NCBI RefSeq assembly: GCF_002015115.1 | Contig: NZ_MUYA01000004.1 | Coordinates: 317,951-373,698, forward strand | Source: Haemophilus paracuniculus | Lineage (GTDB): Bacteria; Pseudomonadota; Gammaproteobacteria; Enterobacterales; Pasteurellaceae | Direction: 5' to 3' | DNA length: 55,748 nucleotides | Part shown: one piece after another, positions 48,464 through 55,748 of the stretch | Position numbering within the stretch: position 1 is the first letter of the stretch | Layout of the letters: each line of letters starts with the position of its first letter | Program-made: the position numbers and the translations under genes | Notes under the pieces: model-generated | Databases searched by the model: none | Told to the model about the DNA's origin: nothing | The model's input: the letters and a program-made list of their open reading frames with translations, nothing else

Positions 48464-50818
48464 ATGTTACAAGATCCAAATTATCAACAAGAAAAAGAGA
48501 AATATGAAAACCCCGTGCCGAGCAGGGAATTTATTTTACAGACCATTCGTAATTATGATGCCCCAATGAGCCGTGAGGAATTGCACGAGGCGTTTGGCAT
48601 TTTTGATGAAGAACGGCAAGAGGCGATTCGCCGCCGTTTGCGGGCAATGGAAAATGACGGGCAGTTGGTGTTTACCAAACGCAAGCGGTACGCCCTGCCC
48701 GAAAAAATGGATTTGCTTAAAGGCACGGTGATCGGGCATCGAGACGGCTACGGCTTTTTGGAAGTTGAGGGCGACAGCGATTGGTTTATTCCTAACGGGC
48801 AAATGATGCGAGTAATGCACGGCGATTACGTTCTGGCTCAACCGAACGGCACGGATCGGCGTGGGCGGAAAGAGGTTCGGATTGTCCGCATGCTGGAAGC
48901 CCGCAAAAAACAGATTGTCGGACGCTTTTTCCTCGAAAGTGGCATTGGCTTTGTCGTGCCTGACGATAGCCGTATCACGCAGGATATTTTGATCCCCGAT
49001 GAACATCGCCTCGGGGCGAGAATGGGGCAAGTTGTGGTGGTGGAACTGCAACCTCGCAAAGCTAATTTCGCTCAACCCGTTGGATTTATTACCGAAATTC
49101 TGGGCGACAATCTCGCCCCTGGAATGGAAATTGAGATCGCATTACGCAATCACGATATTCCCCACGTTTGGGGCGAGGGGGTAGAAAAGCAGATCCGCCA
49201 ATTTAGCGAAGAAGTGCCAGAGGAAGCGAAGATCGGGCGAATTGATTTGCGAAACCTACCGCTTGTTACGATTGACGGTGAGAGTGCCAGAGATTTTGAC
49301 GATGCGGTGTTCGCCCAAAAAGAGGGCGAGGGCTGGCGGTTGTGGGTGGCGATTGCGGACGTGAGCTATTACGTTCGCCCGAAAACTGCCCTCGATTTAG
49401 AGGCTCAACAGCGGGGCAATTCGGTCTATTTCCCAAATCGCGTAATCCCAATGTTGCCTGAAATTTTGTCGAATGGCTTGTGTTCCCTCAATCCGCAGGT
49501 GGATCGCCTCTGTTTGGTGGCGGAAATGACCGTCTCAAAAACGGGCAAGCTGACCAGCTACAAATTCTACGAAGCGGTGATGAATTCCCACGCCCGTTTA
49601 ACTTACACCAAAGTTTGGAAAATTTTGCAGGGGAATCAGGCGTTGCGTGAGCGTTATCACTACCTTGTGCCACATTTGGAAACCCTGAACGAAATGTTCC
49701 AAGTGTTAGTTTCAGCACGAGCCAAACGAGGGGCGATTGAGTTTGAAACGGTGGAAAATCAATTTATTTTCAATGAGTTAGGCAGAATTGAGCGAATCGA
49801 ACCCCTTGTTCGCAATGACGCACACAAAATCATTGAAGAGTGTATGATTTTGGCGAACATTGCGTCCGCTCGCTTTGTGGAAGAGGCGAATGAGCCAGCG
49901 TTATTCCGTATCCACGATAAACCGAGCGAAGAAAAATTAACCAGTTTCCGTACTTTCCTCAAAGAGTGCGGCTTATTCCTTGACGGCGGACTAAGTCCTG
50001 CCCCGAAAGATTACGCCAAATTGTTGGAAAAAGTGCAGGAACGCCCTGATCGTGAGCTGATCCAAACAATGTTGCTACGCTCGTTGAAACAGGCGGTGTA
50101 CACCCCTGATAACGTGGGGCATTTTGGCTTGGCTTTGACGGAATACGCCCACTTTACCTCGCCGATCCGCCGTTACCCTGATTTGCTGTTGCATCGTGCG
50201 ATTAAGTATTTGATCGAAAAGCAAAAAGGTAACAAACGCCACTACACGGACGGCGGCGGCTACCATTATCAATTTGACGATATGGATCAATTTGGCGACA
50301 AATGTTCCGCCACCGAACGCCGTGCGGACGAGGCGACCCGTGATGTGGCGGATTGGCTGAAATGCGAATATATGCAGGATCATATTGGCGAAGTGTTTGA
50401 GGGCGTGATTTCAAGCGTAACGGGCTTTGGCTTGTTTGTGAAATTGAACGAGTTGCTGATTGACGGCTTGGTGCATATTTCCACCCTCGACAACGATTAC
50501 TACCATTTCGACAGCGACCGCCAACGCTTGGTGGGCGGTGCAAGCGGTGTGATTTATCGCTTGGGCGACCCTGTGAAAGTCAAAGTGATCGGCGTGAATC
50601 TGGACGATAAAAAGATCGATTTCGCCCTGATTACCAGTTTGCGGAAACTGCACCACGAGGGCAAAACGGCGAAGAAAAAAGCCAAACAAGCGGCACAAAT
50701 TCAACCCGTTTTCAAAGAAGTGGCAACCCAAAAGCCGAAAAAATCCAAAAGCAAAGCCAAAGCAAGCGGTGCGAAAAAAGCGAAAAAAAGCACCGCTAAA
50801 CGGGCGAAAAAACAATAA
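48464..50818 (+). CDS. rnr: Ribonuclease R
   Basis: The 784-residue 3'-5' exoribonuclease degrades structured RNA and tmRNA-tagged messages. Order: winged-helix N-terminus (about 25-85), two cold-shock domains (about 90-235), the RNB catalytic domain with RDFDDAVF near 282 and [15 protein letters not shown] near 565, an S1 domain near 640-725 ([20 protein letters not shown]), and a lysine-rich tail (about 735-784). ATG 48464 follows AAGGAAAA; an in-frame start 75 bases upstream overlaps a hairpin and lacks homology. Confidence 0.95.
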   Translation: MLQDPNYQQEKEKYENPVPSREFILQTIRNYDAPMSREELHEAFGIFDEERQEAIRRRLRAMENDGQLVFTKRKRYALPEKMDLLKGTVIGHRDGYGFLEVEGDSDWFIPNGQMMRVMHGDYVLAQPNGTDRRGRKEVRIVRMLEARKKQIVGRFFLESGIGFVVPDDSRITQDILIPDEHRLGARMGQVVVVELQPRKANFAQPVGFITEILGDNLAPGMEIEIALRNHDIPHVWGEGVEKQIRQFSEEVPEEAKIGRIDLRNLPLVTIDGESARDFDDAVFAQKEGEGWRLWVAIADVSYYVRPKTALDLEAQQRGNSVYFPNRVIPMLPEILSNGLCSLNPQVDRLCLVAEMTVSKTGKLTSYKFYEAVMNSHARLTYTKVWKILQGNQALRERYHYLVPHLETLNEMFQVLVSARAKRGAIEFETVENQFIFNELGRIERIEPLVRNDAHKIIEECMILANIASARFVEEANEPALFRIHDKPSEEKLTSFRTFLKECGLFLDGGLSPAPKDYAKLLEKVQERPDRELIQTMLLRSLKQAVYTPDNVGHFGLALTEYAHFTSPIRRYPDLLLHRAIKYLIEKQKGNKRHYTDGGGYHYQFDDMDQFGDKCSATERRADEATRDVADWLKCEYMQDHIGEVFEGVISSVTGFGLFVKLNELLIDGLVHISTLDNDYYHFDSDRQRLVGGASGVIYRLGDPVKVKVIGVNLDDKKIDFALITSLRKLHHEGKTAKKKAKQAAQIQPVFKEVATQKPKKSKSKAKASGAKKAKKSTAKRAKKQ

Positions 50819-50899
50819 ATGATTGTCTTAATTCGGGGCAATGGTAGAATTGCCCTGTTTTTTAACCTCACTTTTCATCTCAAACAAGAGGATTTTACA

Positions 50900-51415
50900 A
50901 TGAAAAAATTAACCGTTTTAGCGGCGACCCTACTTTCAACATCTGCGTTCGCCGCCCCTGTCGGACAAACCTTTACGGGCGTTGGCGTGGGTGTGGATCT
51001 CACTACCGTAAAATACAAAAGTGGCGATCTCAAAGGTAAACAAGCGACTGGGGCAAATTTAGTGGTGGATTATGGCTTCGATCAAGGCAACGAATTAGTG
51101 GGCTTGGTTGAGGGCAAAGCGAAATTGGGTAGCACCAAAATTTTCAACGACACCAAACAAAAATCCCAATTCAGCGTTGGCTATAAACAGGGCTACCGTA
51201 TCGCCGATGTAATGCCTTACGCCAAAATCAACTATAACGTGAGCAAAGTGGGCGACATCGGCAGCTTCAAAGGATTCGGTTACGGGGCTGGCGTGAAATA
51301 TGCGGTGTCAAGCAACATGGAAGTGGGGGCGGAATACACCCGCGAAAACCTCAAACGCCAAGGGAATAAATTAAAAGGCAATGCCTTTGCAGGTTCGGTA
51401 GGTTACCGTTTCTAA
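50900..51415 (+). CDS. Small outer membrane beta-barrel protein
   Basis: The 171-residue protein starts with a signal peptide (MKKLTVLAATLLSTSAFA) and is then rich in alternating, glycine-containing beta strands, ending in a C-terminal phenylalanine (VGYRF), the signal read by the BAM complex. It likely forms an 8-stranded barrel of the OmpW/OmpX/opacity general type. No specific family is recognised. ATG 50900 follows AGAGGATTTTA. It is 81 bp after rnr and may share its transcript. Confidence 0.75.
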   Translation: MKKLTVLAATLLSTSAFAAPVGQTFTGVGVGVDLTTVKYKSGDLKGKQATGANLVVDYGFDQGNELVGLVEGKAKLGSTKIFNDTKQKSQFSVGYKQGYRIADVMPYAKINYNVSKVGDIGSFKGFGYGAGVKYAVSSNMEVGAEYTRENLKRQGNKLKGNAFAGSVGYRF

Positions 51416-51435
51416 TTTGACTTTATAAAAATTTT

Positions 51436-51466
51436 AAGGGAAAGCACCGCTTGCTTTCCCTTTTTG
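51436..51466. terminator. Bidirectional terminator between the barrel protein and the mltF operon
   Basis: Stem GGGAAAGC-accgctt-GCTTTCCC with T run on the plus strand and an A/T-rich run on the other side. Confidence 0.8.
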
Positions 51467-51472
51467 TTTTTA

Positions 51473-51610
51473 TCAACCTTGGAAAAGTTGAAAACCAATG
51501 CGGTGGCGTTCCGCAATTTTGCGTTTGCGTTGATGAATCCGCAAAATTCGGCGGAATTTGTTGCAGGTTAAACGGCGTTTTCTGACTTTTAGATAACATT
51601 TTCGACTCAT
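51473..51610 (-). CDS. 45-residue highly basic protein coupled to mltF
   Basis: Not a family I recognise. The frame starts with an ATG that overlaps the mltF stop codon by four bases (ATGA, 51607-51610) and ends 7 bp before the shared terminator, so it fills the rest of the transcript. It encodes [14 protein letters not shown] and then a helix-prone basic stretch with [16 protein letters not shown], ending FQLFQG. By count it has 11 Arg, 6 Lys, 2 His and a single acidic residue. It has two cysteines (residues 5 and 16). Possible RNA or membrane-lipid binding is inference. Confidence 0.6.
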   Translation of the reverse strand: MSRKCYLKVRKRRLTCNKFRRILRIHQRKRKIAERHRIGFQLFQG

Positions 51611-53184
51611 TGTGTTTCCTTGTTTTGATTATTGTTTGTTGGTAATTCCGTTTTTTCAGCTTCCGCCGCAGGCTCAGTTTTGGGTGGCTCGGGGACGGTC
51701 GCTTCCGTTTTTGGCGGTTCTGCTTTGGGTTCAGGCTGATCGCTTTGGGCTTCTTTCTGCTCTTGTTGTTCTTTCTGTTCTTGTTCCTTTTGTTCTCGTT
51801 GTTCTTTTTGCTCTTCTTCTACCCGCTTGTAATTTTGCAGACTGTTGAGGTAACGGCGGATATTTTCCACATAGCTAAACGCCTCAAAGCCCCGTGCGTA
51901 GCCATATTTTAGATTGCTGTAATAGCGTTTTTCGGCGAGTAGTGGCAGGTTTTTCTTCACATCCAGCCAATTATCGGGATCGCCACCGAGCTGTTTGGTG
52001 AGGCGGCGAACATCAACCAAATGTCCAAAGCCCATATTGTAGCCTGCGAGGGCGAACCAAATTCGATCCTCTTTCGGAATGGTATCAGGCAGTTGCGAAA
52101 TCAATAAGTGCAGATATTCCGAACCGCCCTTAATGCTCTGGGCTGGGTTGGTGCGGTCGCTCACATTCATTCGCTCGGCGGTGTCTTTGGTCAGCATCAT
52201 AATGCCACGTACCCCTGTCGGCGAAGTGGCGTTCGGATCCCAATGGGATTCTTGATAGGCAATGGCGGCAAGGGTTTGCCAATCGAGATCGCCCTTGTAT
52301 TTCTCAAACAGCGGACGATATTTCGGCAAGGTTTTGTCAATCGCCGTTAAGAAACTTTGAATATCCACATAGTCGAATTTGCTCAAATAGTTGAAATACT
52401 TTTCCTCTAAGCGAGAAATCAAGCCGTTTTCATTCGACTCATTCATAAAGCCTAAAATACCCGCTTGTAATTCGCTGTAATTGCTCGGTGGCAGATACCA
52501 CACCACGGGCATTTCATCGGTTAAATCGAAGCCAATCGCAATATCAGGCTTGATGTGCTGTGCCGCCGAAATATCAAGGGAAATTGCCACCGTGTAAGGA
52601 ATTTTGCCCTCTGCCACTTGCAGTAGCAATTCTTCTTCGGTGAATTGATCGGTAATTTCCCAACGCAAGTTTGGATATTGTTTTTGTAAGTTTTGTAAAA
52701 TTGGCAGCACGCTTGACCCTTTTGGAATGGTCAGCGGGGCTTGCAGATCTTCAATTTTATAGGGGCGTTGCGTCCCTTTTTTGTAGGCAACTTGCCACGA
52801 AGCCGAGTAATAACTCGCCCCAATTTGGAACTGTTCACCTTTCTCGGGTTGATAGAGCAAGCCTGCGGCGGCGAGGTCGATTTCCCCCTCTTTGAGGGCG
52901 GTAAAGAGCTGCTCGCTATTGTCGTAAGTTTTGACCTCTAATTTGACATTGAGGTAATCAGCGAAAGATTTGGCAAGCTCATACTCAATCCCCGATGTGC
53001 CGTTTGAACCAATAAAATAGGCAATCGGGTGGTTAATCATTCCCACTTGCAGGGTTTTGCGTTGTTGAATTTGTGCGTAGCGATTTTCCTCGCTTTGCAT
53101 CATTTTTTGCCACGGGAAAACCATATCCCACGCCCACAAAAGCAGGGCTAACCCTGCCACTAAACGAATAATCAGACCTTTCAA
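51607..53184 (-). CDS. mltF: Membrane-bound lytic transglycosylase F
   Basis: The 525-residue periplasmic enzyme cuts peptidoglycan glycan strands, forming 1,6-anhydro ends. N-terminal membrane or signal segment (residues 5-22), a solute-binding-like domain (about 45-265, [15 protein letters not shown]), and a lytic transglycosylase domain with catalytic Glu312 ([20 protein letters not shown]). The last 70 residues are an unusual low-complexity tail: Glu/Gln/Lys repeats (EQKEQ units) then Pro/Glu/Lys-rich sequence. Its stop is coupled to a small basic gene. Confidence 0.93.
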   Translation of the reverse strand: MKGLIIRLVAGLALLLWAWDMVFPWQKMMQSEENRYAQIQQRKTLQVGMINHPIAYFIGSNGTSGIEYELAKSFADYLNVKLEVKTYDNSEQLFTALKEGEIDLAAAGLLYQPEKGEQFQIGASYYSASWQVAYKKGTQRPYKIEDLQAPLTIPKGSSVLPILQNLQKQYPNLRWEITDQFTEEELLLQVAEGKIPYTVAISLDISAAQHIKPDIAIGFDLTDEMPVVWYLPPSNYSELQAGILGFMNESNENGLISRLEEKYFNYLSKFDYVDIQSFLTAIDKTLPKYRPLFEKYKGDLDWQTLAAIAYQESHWDPNATSPTGVRGIMMLTKDTAERMNVSDRTNPAQSIKGGSEYLHLLISQLPDTIPKEDRIWFALAGYNMGFGHLVDVRRLTKQLGGDPDNWLDVKKNLPLLAEKRYYSNLKYGYARGFEAFSYVENIRRYLNSLQNYKRVEEEQKEQREQKEQEQKEQQEQKEAQSDQPEPKAEPPKTEATVPEPPKTEPAAEAEKTELPTNNNQNKETQ

Positions 53185-53269
53185 AACAGTTCCTTAAATC
53201 TTCTTCTTTTGTATTCGGTGGCAGTCTATCCGAAATTCAAACGACAAGCCATATCCGCCACTTTGAATT

Positions 53270-53298
53270 TTGTCAATTTATGTGATGAAAACTGTAAA
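53270..53298 (+). promoter_or_regulatory. Candidate nupC promoter
   Basis: -35 TTGTCA (53270-53275), 17 bases, -10 TGTAAA (53293-53298), giving a leader of about 115 bases. Other arrangements in this A/T-rich stretch are possible. Confidence 0.35.
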
Positions 53299-53355
53299 AA
53301 ATTAAAGATTTTTGGCAAAAAAAACGGTAAAATCTGCTCGCTTTTATAAGTCGTG

Positions 53356-53393
53356 CCGATTCTGTTCTCTTTTTGAACAGGTGTCGGGAAGTT
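53356..53393 (+). promoter_or_regulatory. Hairpin in the nupC leader
   Basis: CTGTTC (53362-53367) pairs with GAACAG (53375-53380), extended by outer CCGA/TCGG. The following TCGGGAAGTT (53384-53393) equals the first ten bases of the tandem sRNA units at 1 and 237. Confidence 0.45.
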
Positions 53394-53419
53394 AGTTTTC
53401 TTTTTTGAGGTTTTTCAAA

Positions 53420-54703
53420 ATGGGTGCTTTAAATAGCCTTTTAGGTATTGCCGTACTCTTATTGATTGCTTTCTTATTATCAAGCAATAAAAAAGCGATC
53501 AATGTGCGTACAGTATTAGGTGCATTAGTATTGCAAATCGGTATTGGTGCGTTAATTCTTTATGTGCCAGCAGGTCGTGAGGCTTTACTTGCGGCGGCGG
53601 AAGGGGTCAGCAAAGTTATCAGCTATGGTAACGATGGTATCAACTTCTTATTTGGTGGCTTAGTTAGCGACAAAATGTTTGAAGTGTTCGGCGGTGGCGG
53701 TTTCGTCTTCGCATTGCGTGTTCTTCCCCCTATCATTTTCTTCTCTGCGTTAATCTCTGTTCTCTACTACCTCGGCATTATGCAAGTGGTGATCCGCATT
53801 TTAGGTGGTGCATTACAAAAAGTATTAGGCACATCAAAATCGGAATCAATGTCTGCGGCGGCTAACATCTTCGTAGGTCAAACAGAAGCCCCATTATTGG
53901 TTAAGCCTTACATCAAATCAATGACCAACTCAGAACTCTTTGCGGTAATGTGTGGTGGTCTTGCGTCTGTGGCAGGTGCGGTAATGATCGGTTACGCAGG
54001 AATGGGCGTGCCATTGCCTTACTTAATCGCAGCGTCATTTATGGCGGCACCAGGTGGTTTATTATTCGCCAAAATTCTACATCCGCAAACAGAATCTTTT
54101 AAAGATGAGTTAAGCGAAGACGACATCGAAGAAAAACCGTCAAACGTAATTGAAGCGGCGGCAGTGGGTGCGTTCTCTGGTATGCAACTTGCGATGAACG
54201 TAGGTGCGATGTTATTAGCATTCATTGCGTTAATCGCGATGTTAAACGGCTTCATCGGTTGGGTAGCTGGCTTAGTCGGCTTTGAGGGCGTAACCTTACA
54301 ATCTTTATTAGGTTATGTTTTCCAACCGCTTGCGTGGGTAATCGGTGTGCCGTGGGGGCAAGAAGCCCAAGTAGCTGGCTCGTTAATCGGTCAAAAATTA
54401 GTGGTAAACGAATTTGTTGCCTATGCTGACTTCGTAAACTACTTACCAAATAAAGAAGGCGTTATCGCCTCTGGCGTAACATTAAGCCCGAAAACCATTG
54501 CGATTATCACATTCGCACTTTGCGGTTTTGCGAATCTTAGCTCAATCGCGATTCTTATCGGTGGTTTAGGTGGTATGGCACCAAATCGCCGTGGCGATGT
54601 GGCTCGAATGGGGATCAAGGCAGTAATTGCAGGTACTCTTTCTAACTTAATGAGTGCGGCGATTGCAGGTTTCTTCATCGGCTTAGGCGGTGCGGTAATG
54701 TAA
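53420..54703 (+). CDS. nupC: Concentrative nucleoside transporter NupC family
   Basis: The 427-residue inner membrane protein of the CNT family imports nucleosides with protons or sodium. Hydrophobic helices run throughout; family blocks include [19 protein letters not shown] near residue 157 and [21 protein letters not shown] near 374. ATG 53420 follows TGAGG. deoC follows, so imported deoxynucleosides can be catabolised at once; phosphorylase genes are not in the window. Confidence 0.92.
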   Translation: MGALNSLLGIAVLLLIAFLLSSNKKAINVRTVLGALVLQIGIGALILYVPAGREALLAAAEGVSKVISYGNDGINFLFGGLVSDKMFEVFGGGGFVFALRVLPPIIFFSALISVLYYLGIMQVVIRILGGALQKVLGTSKSESMSAAANIFVGQTEAPLLVKPYIKSMTNSELFAVMCGGLASVAGAVMIGYAGMGVPLPYLIAASFMAAPGGLLFAKILHPQTESFKDELSEDDIEEKPSNVIEAAAVGAFSGMQLAMNVGAMLLAFIALIAMLNGFIGWVAGLVGFEGVTLQSLLGYVFQPLAWVIGVPWGQEAQVAGSLIGQKLVVNEFVAYADFVNYLPNKEGVIASGVTLSPKTIAIITFALCGFANLSSIAILIGGLGGMAPNRRGDVARMGIKAVIAGTLSNLMSAAIAGFFIGLGGAVM

Positions 54704-54718
54704 CCGCAAACGGAATGC

Positions 54719-54746
54719 ACAACACCACAGGAAACTGTGGTGTTGT
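54719..54746. terminator. Perfect 12-bp hairpin with GAAA loop between nupC and deoC
   Basis: ACAACACCACAG-gaaa-CTGTGGTGTTGT with a GNRA tetraloop and only a weak T run (CGTTTAT). It may end or reduce transcription into deoC, or protect the nupC mRNA end. Confidence 0.65.
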
Positions 54747-54800
54747 CGTTTATAGCCAAGTTAAACGATTGCGTAACATTAAACAAAAAGGGGATTTTTT

Positions 54801-55577
54801 ATGACCTTAAAACAAGTGGCTCAACAAGCTCTTTCGTTAATGGATTTAACCACCTTAAACGACAACGACACGGACGAAAAAGTGATCGCCCTCTGCCAAC
54901 AAGGCAACACCGAATTTGGCACGCCAGCGGCGGTGTGTGTTTACCCTCGTTTTGTGCCGATTGCTCGCAAAACCTTGCAAAATCAAGGCACAGCACAAGT
55001 CAAAATTGCGACCGTTACCAACTTCCCTCACGGCAACGATGATATTGAAATTGCCGTTGCCGAAACCAAAGCGGCGGTGGCTTACGGGGCGGACGAGGTT
55101 GATGTAGTATTCCCTTACCGTGCCTTAATCGCAGGCAACGAACAAGTGGGGGTGGAATTAGTCAAACAGTGCAAGGCGGAATGTGCCAAACATAACGTGT
55201 TGCTCAAAGTGATTATCGAAACGGGCGAATTAAAAACCGCGGAATTGATCCGCAAAGCGAGCGAGATTTCAATCCAAGCAGGGGCGGATTTCATCAAAAC
55301 CTCAACGGGTAAAGTGGCAGTGAATGCCACCCTTGAATCGGCAAAAATTATGCTCGAAACCATTCGTGATTTAGGCGTGGCGGATAAAGTCGGTTTCAAA
55401 GCCGCTGGTGGTGTAAAAACCACCGAAGAAGCCCAAGCCTACCTCGATCTCGCTCGCCAAATTCTCGGCGAACAATGGGTAAATCAAGCCCACTTCCGCT
55501 TCGGTGCGTCAAGTTTATTGGGGAATTTATTAGCCACCCTCAATGATCAAGAGGCGAAAGCGGTTTCGGGTTACTAA
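54801..55577 (+). CDS. deoC: Deoxyribose-phosphate aldolase
   Basis: The 258-residue class I aldolase splits 2-deoxyribose 5-phosphate to glyceraldehyde 3-phosphate and acetaldehyde. Schiff-base Lys lies in IKTSTGK near residue 171 and the second lysine in [11 protein letters not shown] near 200; [12 protein letters not shown] is near 66-77. It is of the longer enteric DeoC form. AAAAGGGGA precedes the ATG. Likely partly co-transcribed with nupC. Confidence 0.95.
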   Translation: MTLKQVAQQALSLMDLTTLNDNDTDEKVIALCQQGNTEFGTPAAVCVYPRFVPIARKTLQNQGTAQVKIATVTNFPHGNDDIEIAVAETKAAVAYGADEVDVVFPYRALIAGNEQVGVELVKQCKAECAKHNVLLKVIIETGELKTAELIRKASEISIQAGADFIKTSTGKVAVNATLESAKIMLETIRDLGVADKVGFKAAGGVKTTEEAQAYLDLARQILGEQWVNQAHFRFGASSLLGNLLATLNDQEAKAVSGY

Positions 55578-55630
55578 TTAGATTTTATTTAAATCAGTAA
55601 GCGGTAGGATTTTCAGAGATTTCGCTTATT

Positions 55631-55735
55631 GCCCCCTTCCCCCTAGTTCGTAGGGTACTTCCCCCGTAAACGGGGGAAGATCGAATAAATCTGCCCCCGC
55701 TTGCGGGGGAAGTGGCTGAGCAAAGCGAAGCCGTA
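55631..55735 (+). repeat. Dispersed multi-hairpin repeat, copy D (right end decayed)
   Basis: Starts GCCCCCTTCCCC, then hairpin CCCTA-gttcg-TAGGG, CTTCCCCCGT/ACGGGGGAAG, a shortened spacer with only one GATC, the CCCCCGCttGCGGGGG hairpin and GGCT/AGCC. The outer right arm (AGGGGGC) is missing, as the sequence diverges after GCCGTAG. It lies 53 bp after deoC; the window ends just beyond. Confidence 0.82.
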
Positions 55736-55748
55736 GCAACTGTGTTCC

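Overview
The window is chromosomal DNA of a Pasteurellaceae bacterium. The evidence is dense 9-mer DNA uptake signals of the Actinobacillus pleuropneumoniae type (ACAAGCGGT and its complement) in and between genes, a comABCDE competence operon back-to-back with ponA, a GcvA/GcvB pair, NadR, OpsX-type heptosyltransferase, and many gene neighbourhoods shared with Haemophilus influenzae. The Apl-type signal points to the Actinobacillus/Mannheimia/Bibersteinia side of the family; the genus cannot be fixed from this sequence alone. No plasmid, prophage or intact insertion sequence is seen: this is core genome with small structured repeats between genes.

Layout. 1-345: two tandem, related intergenic RNA-like units, the second behind a promoter whose spacer is a run of 17 T. 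443-3634 (minus): gcvA-yjjG-cysB-periplasmic protein, a tightly packed operon, with the sRNA gcvB divergent from gcvA. 4164-9498 (minus): tyrA, aroG, opsX, pykA. 9616-11260: sixA, and thiB behind a TPP riboswitch. 11437-14440: tRNA-Ile2(CAU), a small membrane protein, phosphoglycerate transporter pgtP, yigL. 14692-20004: leucine attenuator with leader peptide and leuA, rpoE-rseA, ubiK, pgi. 20063-24334 (minus): rsmE-yqgE-ruvX, and nusB-thiL-pgpA followed by a LysE-family exporter. 24414-27862 (minus): comABCDE; 27987-30593: ponA. 30853-33323: aroK-aroB-dam. 33573-37796: arsC, a sodium symporter, waaA-coaD, orn. 37912-43348: tRNA-Gly, tsaE-amiB, nadR-metallophosphoesterase, arcA, RNase T2. 43579-50818: cysK, rnhB, an unusual nrdB-nrdA pair, rnr. 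50900-55577: a small outer membrane barrel protein, mltF with a coupled 45-residue basic protein, nupC, deoC.

Genes that work together: aromatic amino acid synthesis (aroG, tyrA, aroK, aroB), glycine/sulfur regulation (gcvA, gcvB, cysB, cysK), envelope and LPS (opsX, waaA, ponA, amiB, mltF, rpoE/rseA), DNA uptake (comA-E plus uptake signals), nucleotide supply (nrdBA, nupC, deoC), NAD salvage (nadR) and thiamine (thiB, thiL).

The least explained signals are the tandem RNA pair with its homopolymeric promoter, a four-copy family of about 120-bp multi-hairpin repeats placed just after stop codons, a second long-palindrome repeat family, the 45-residue basic ORF translationally coupled to mltF, the short cone-less class I ribonucleotide reductase in beta-alpha gene order, and the metallophosphoesterase coupled to nadR.
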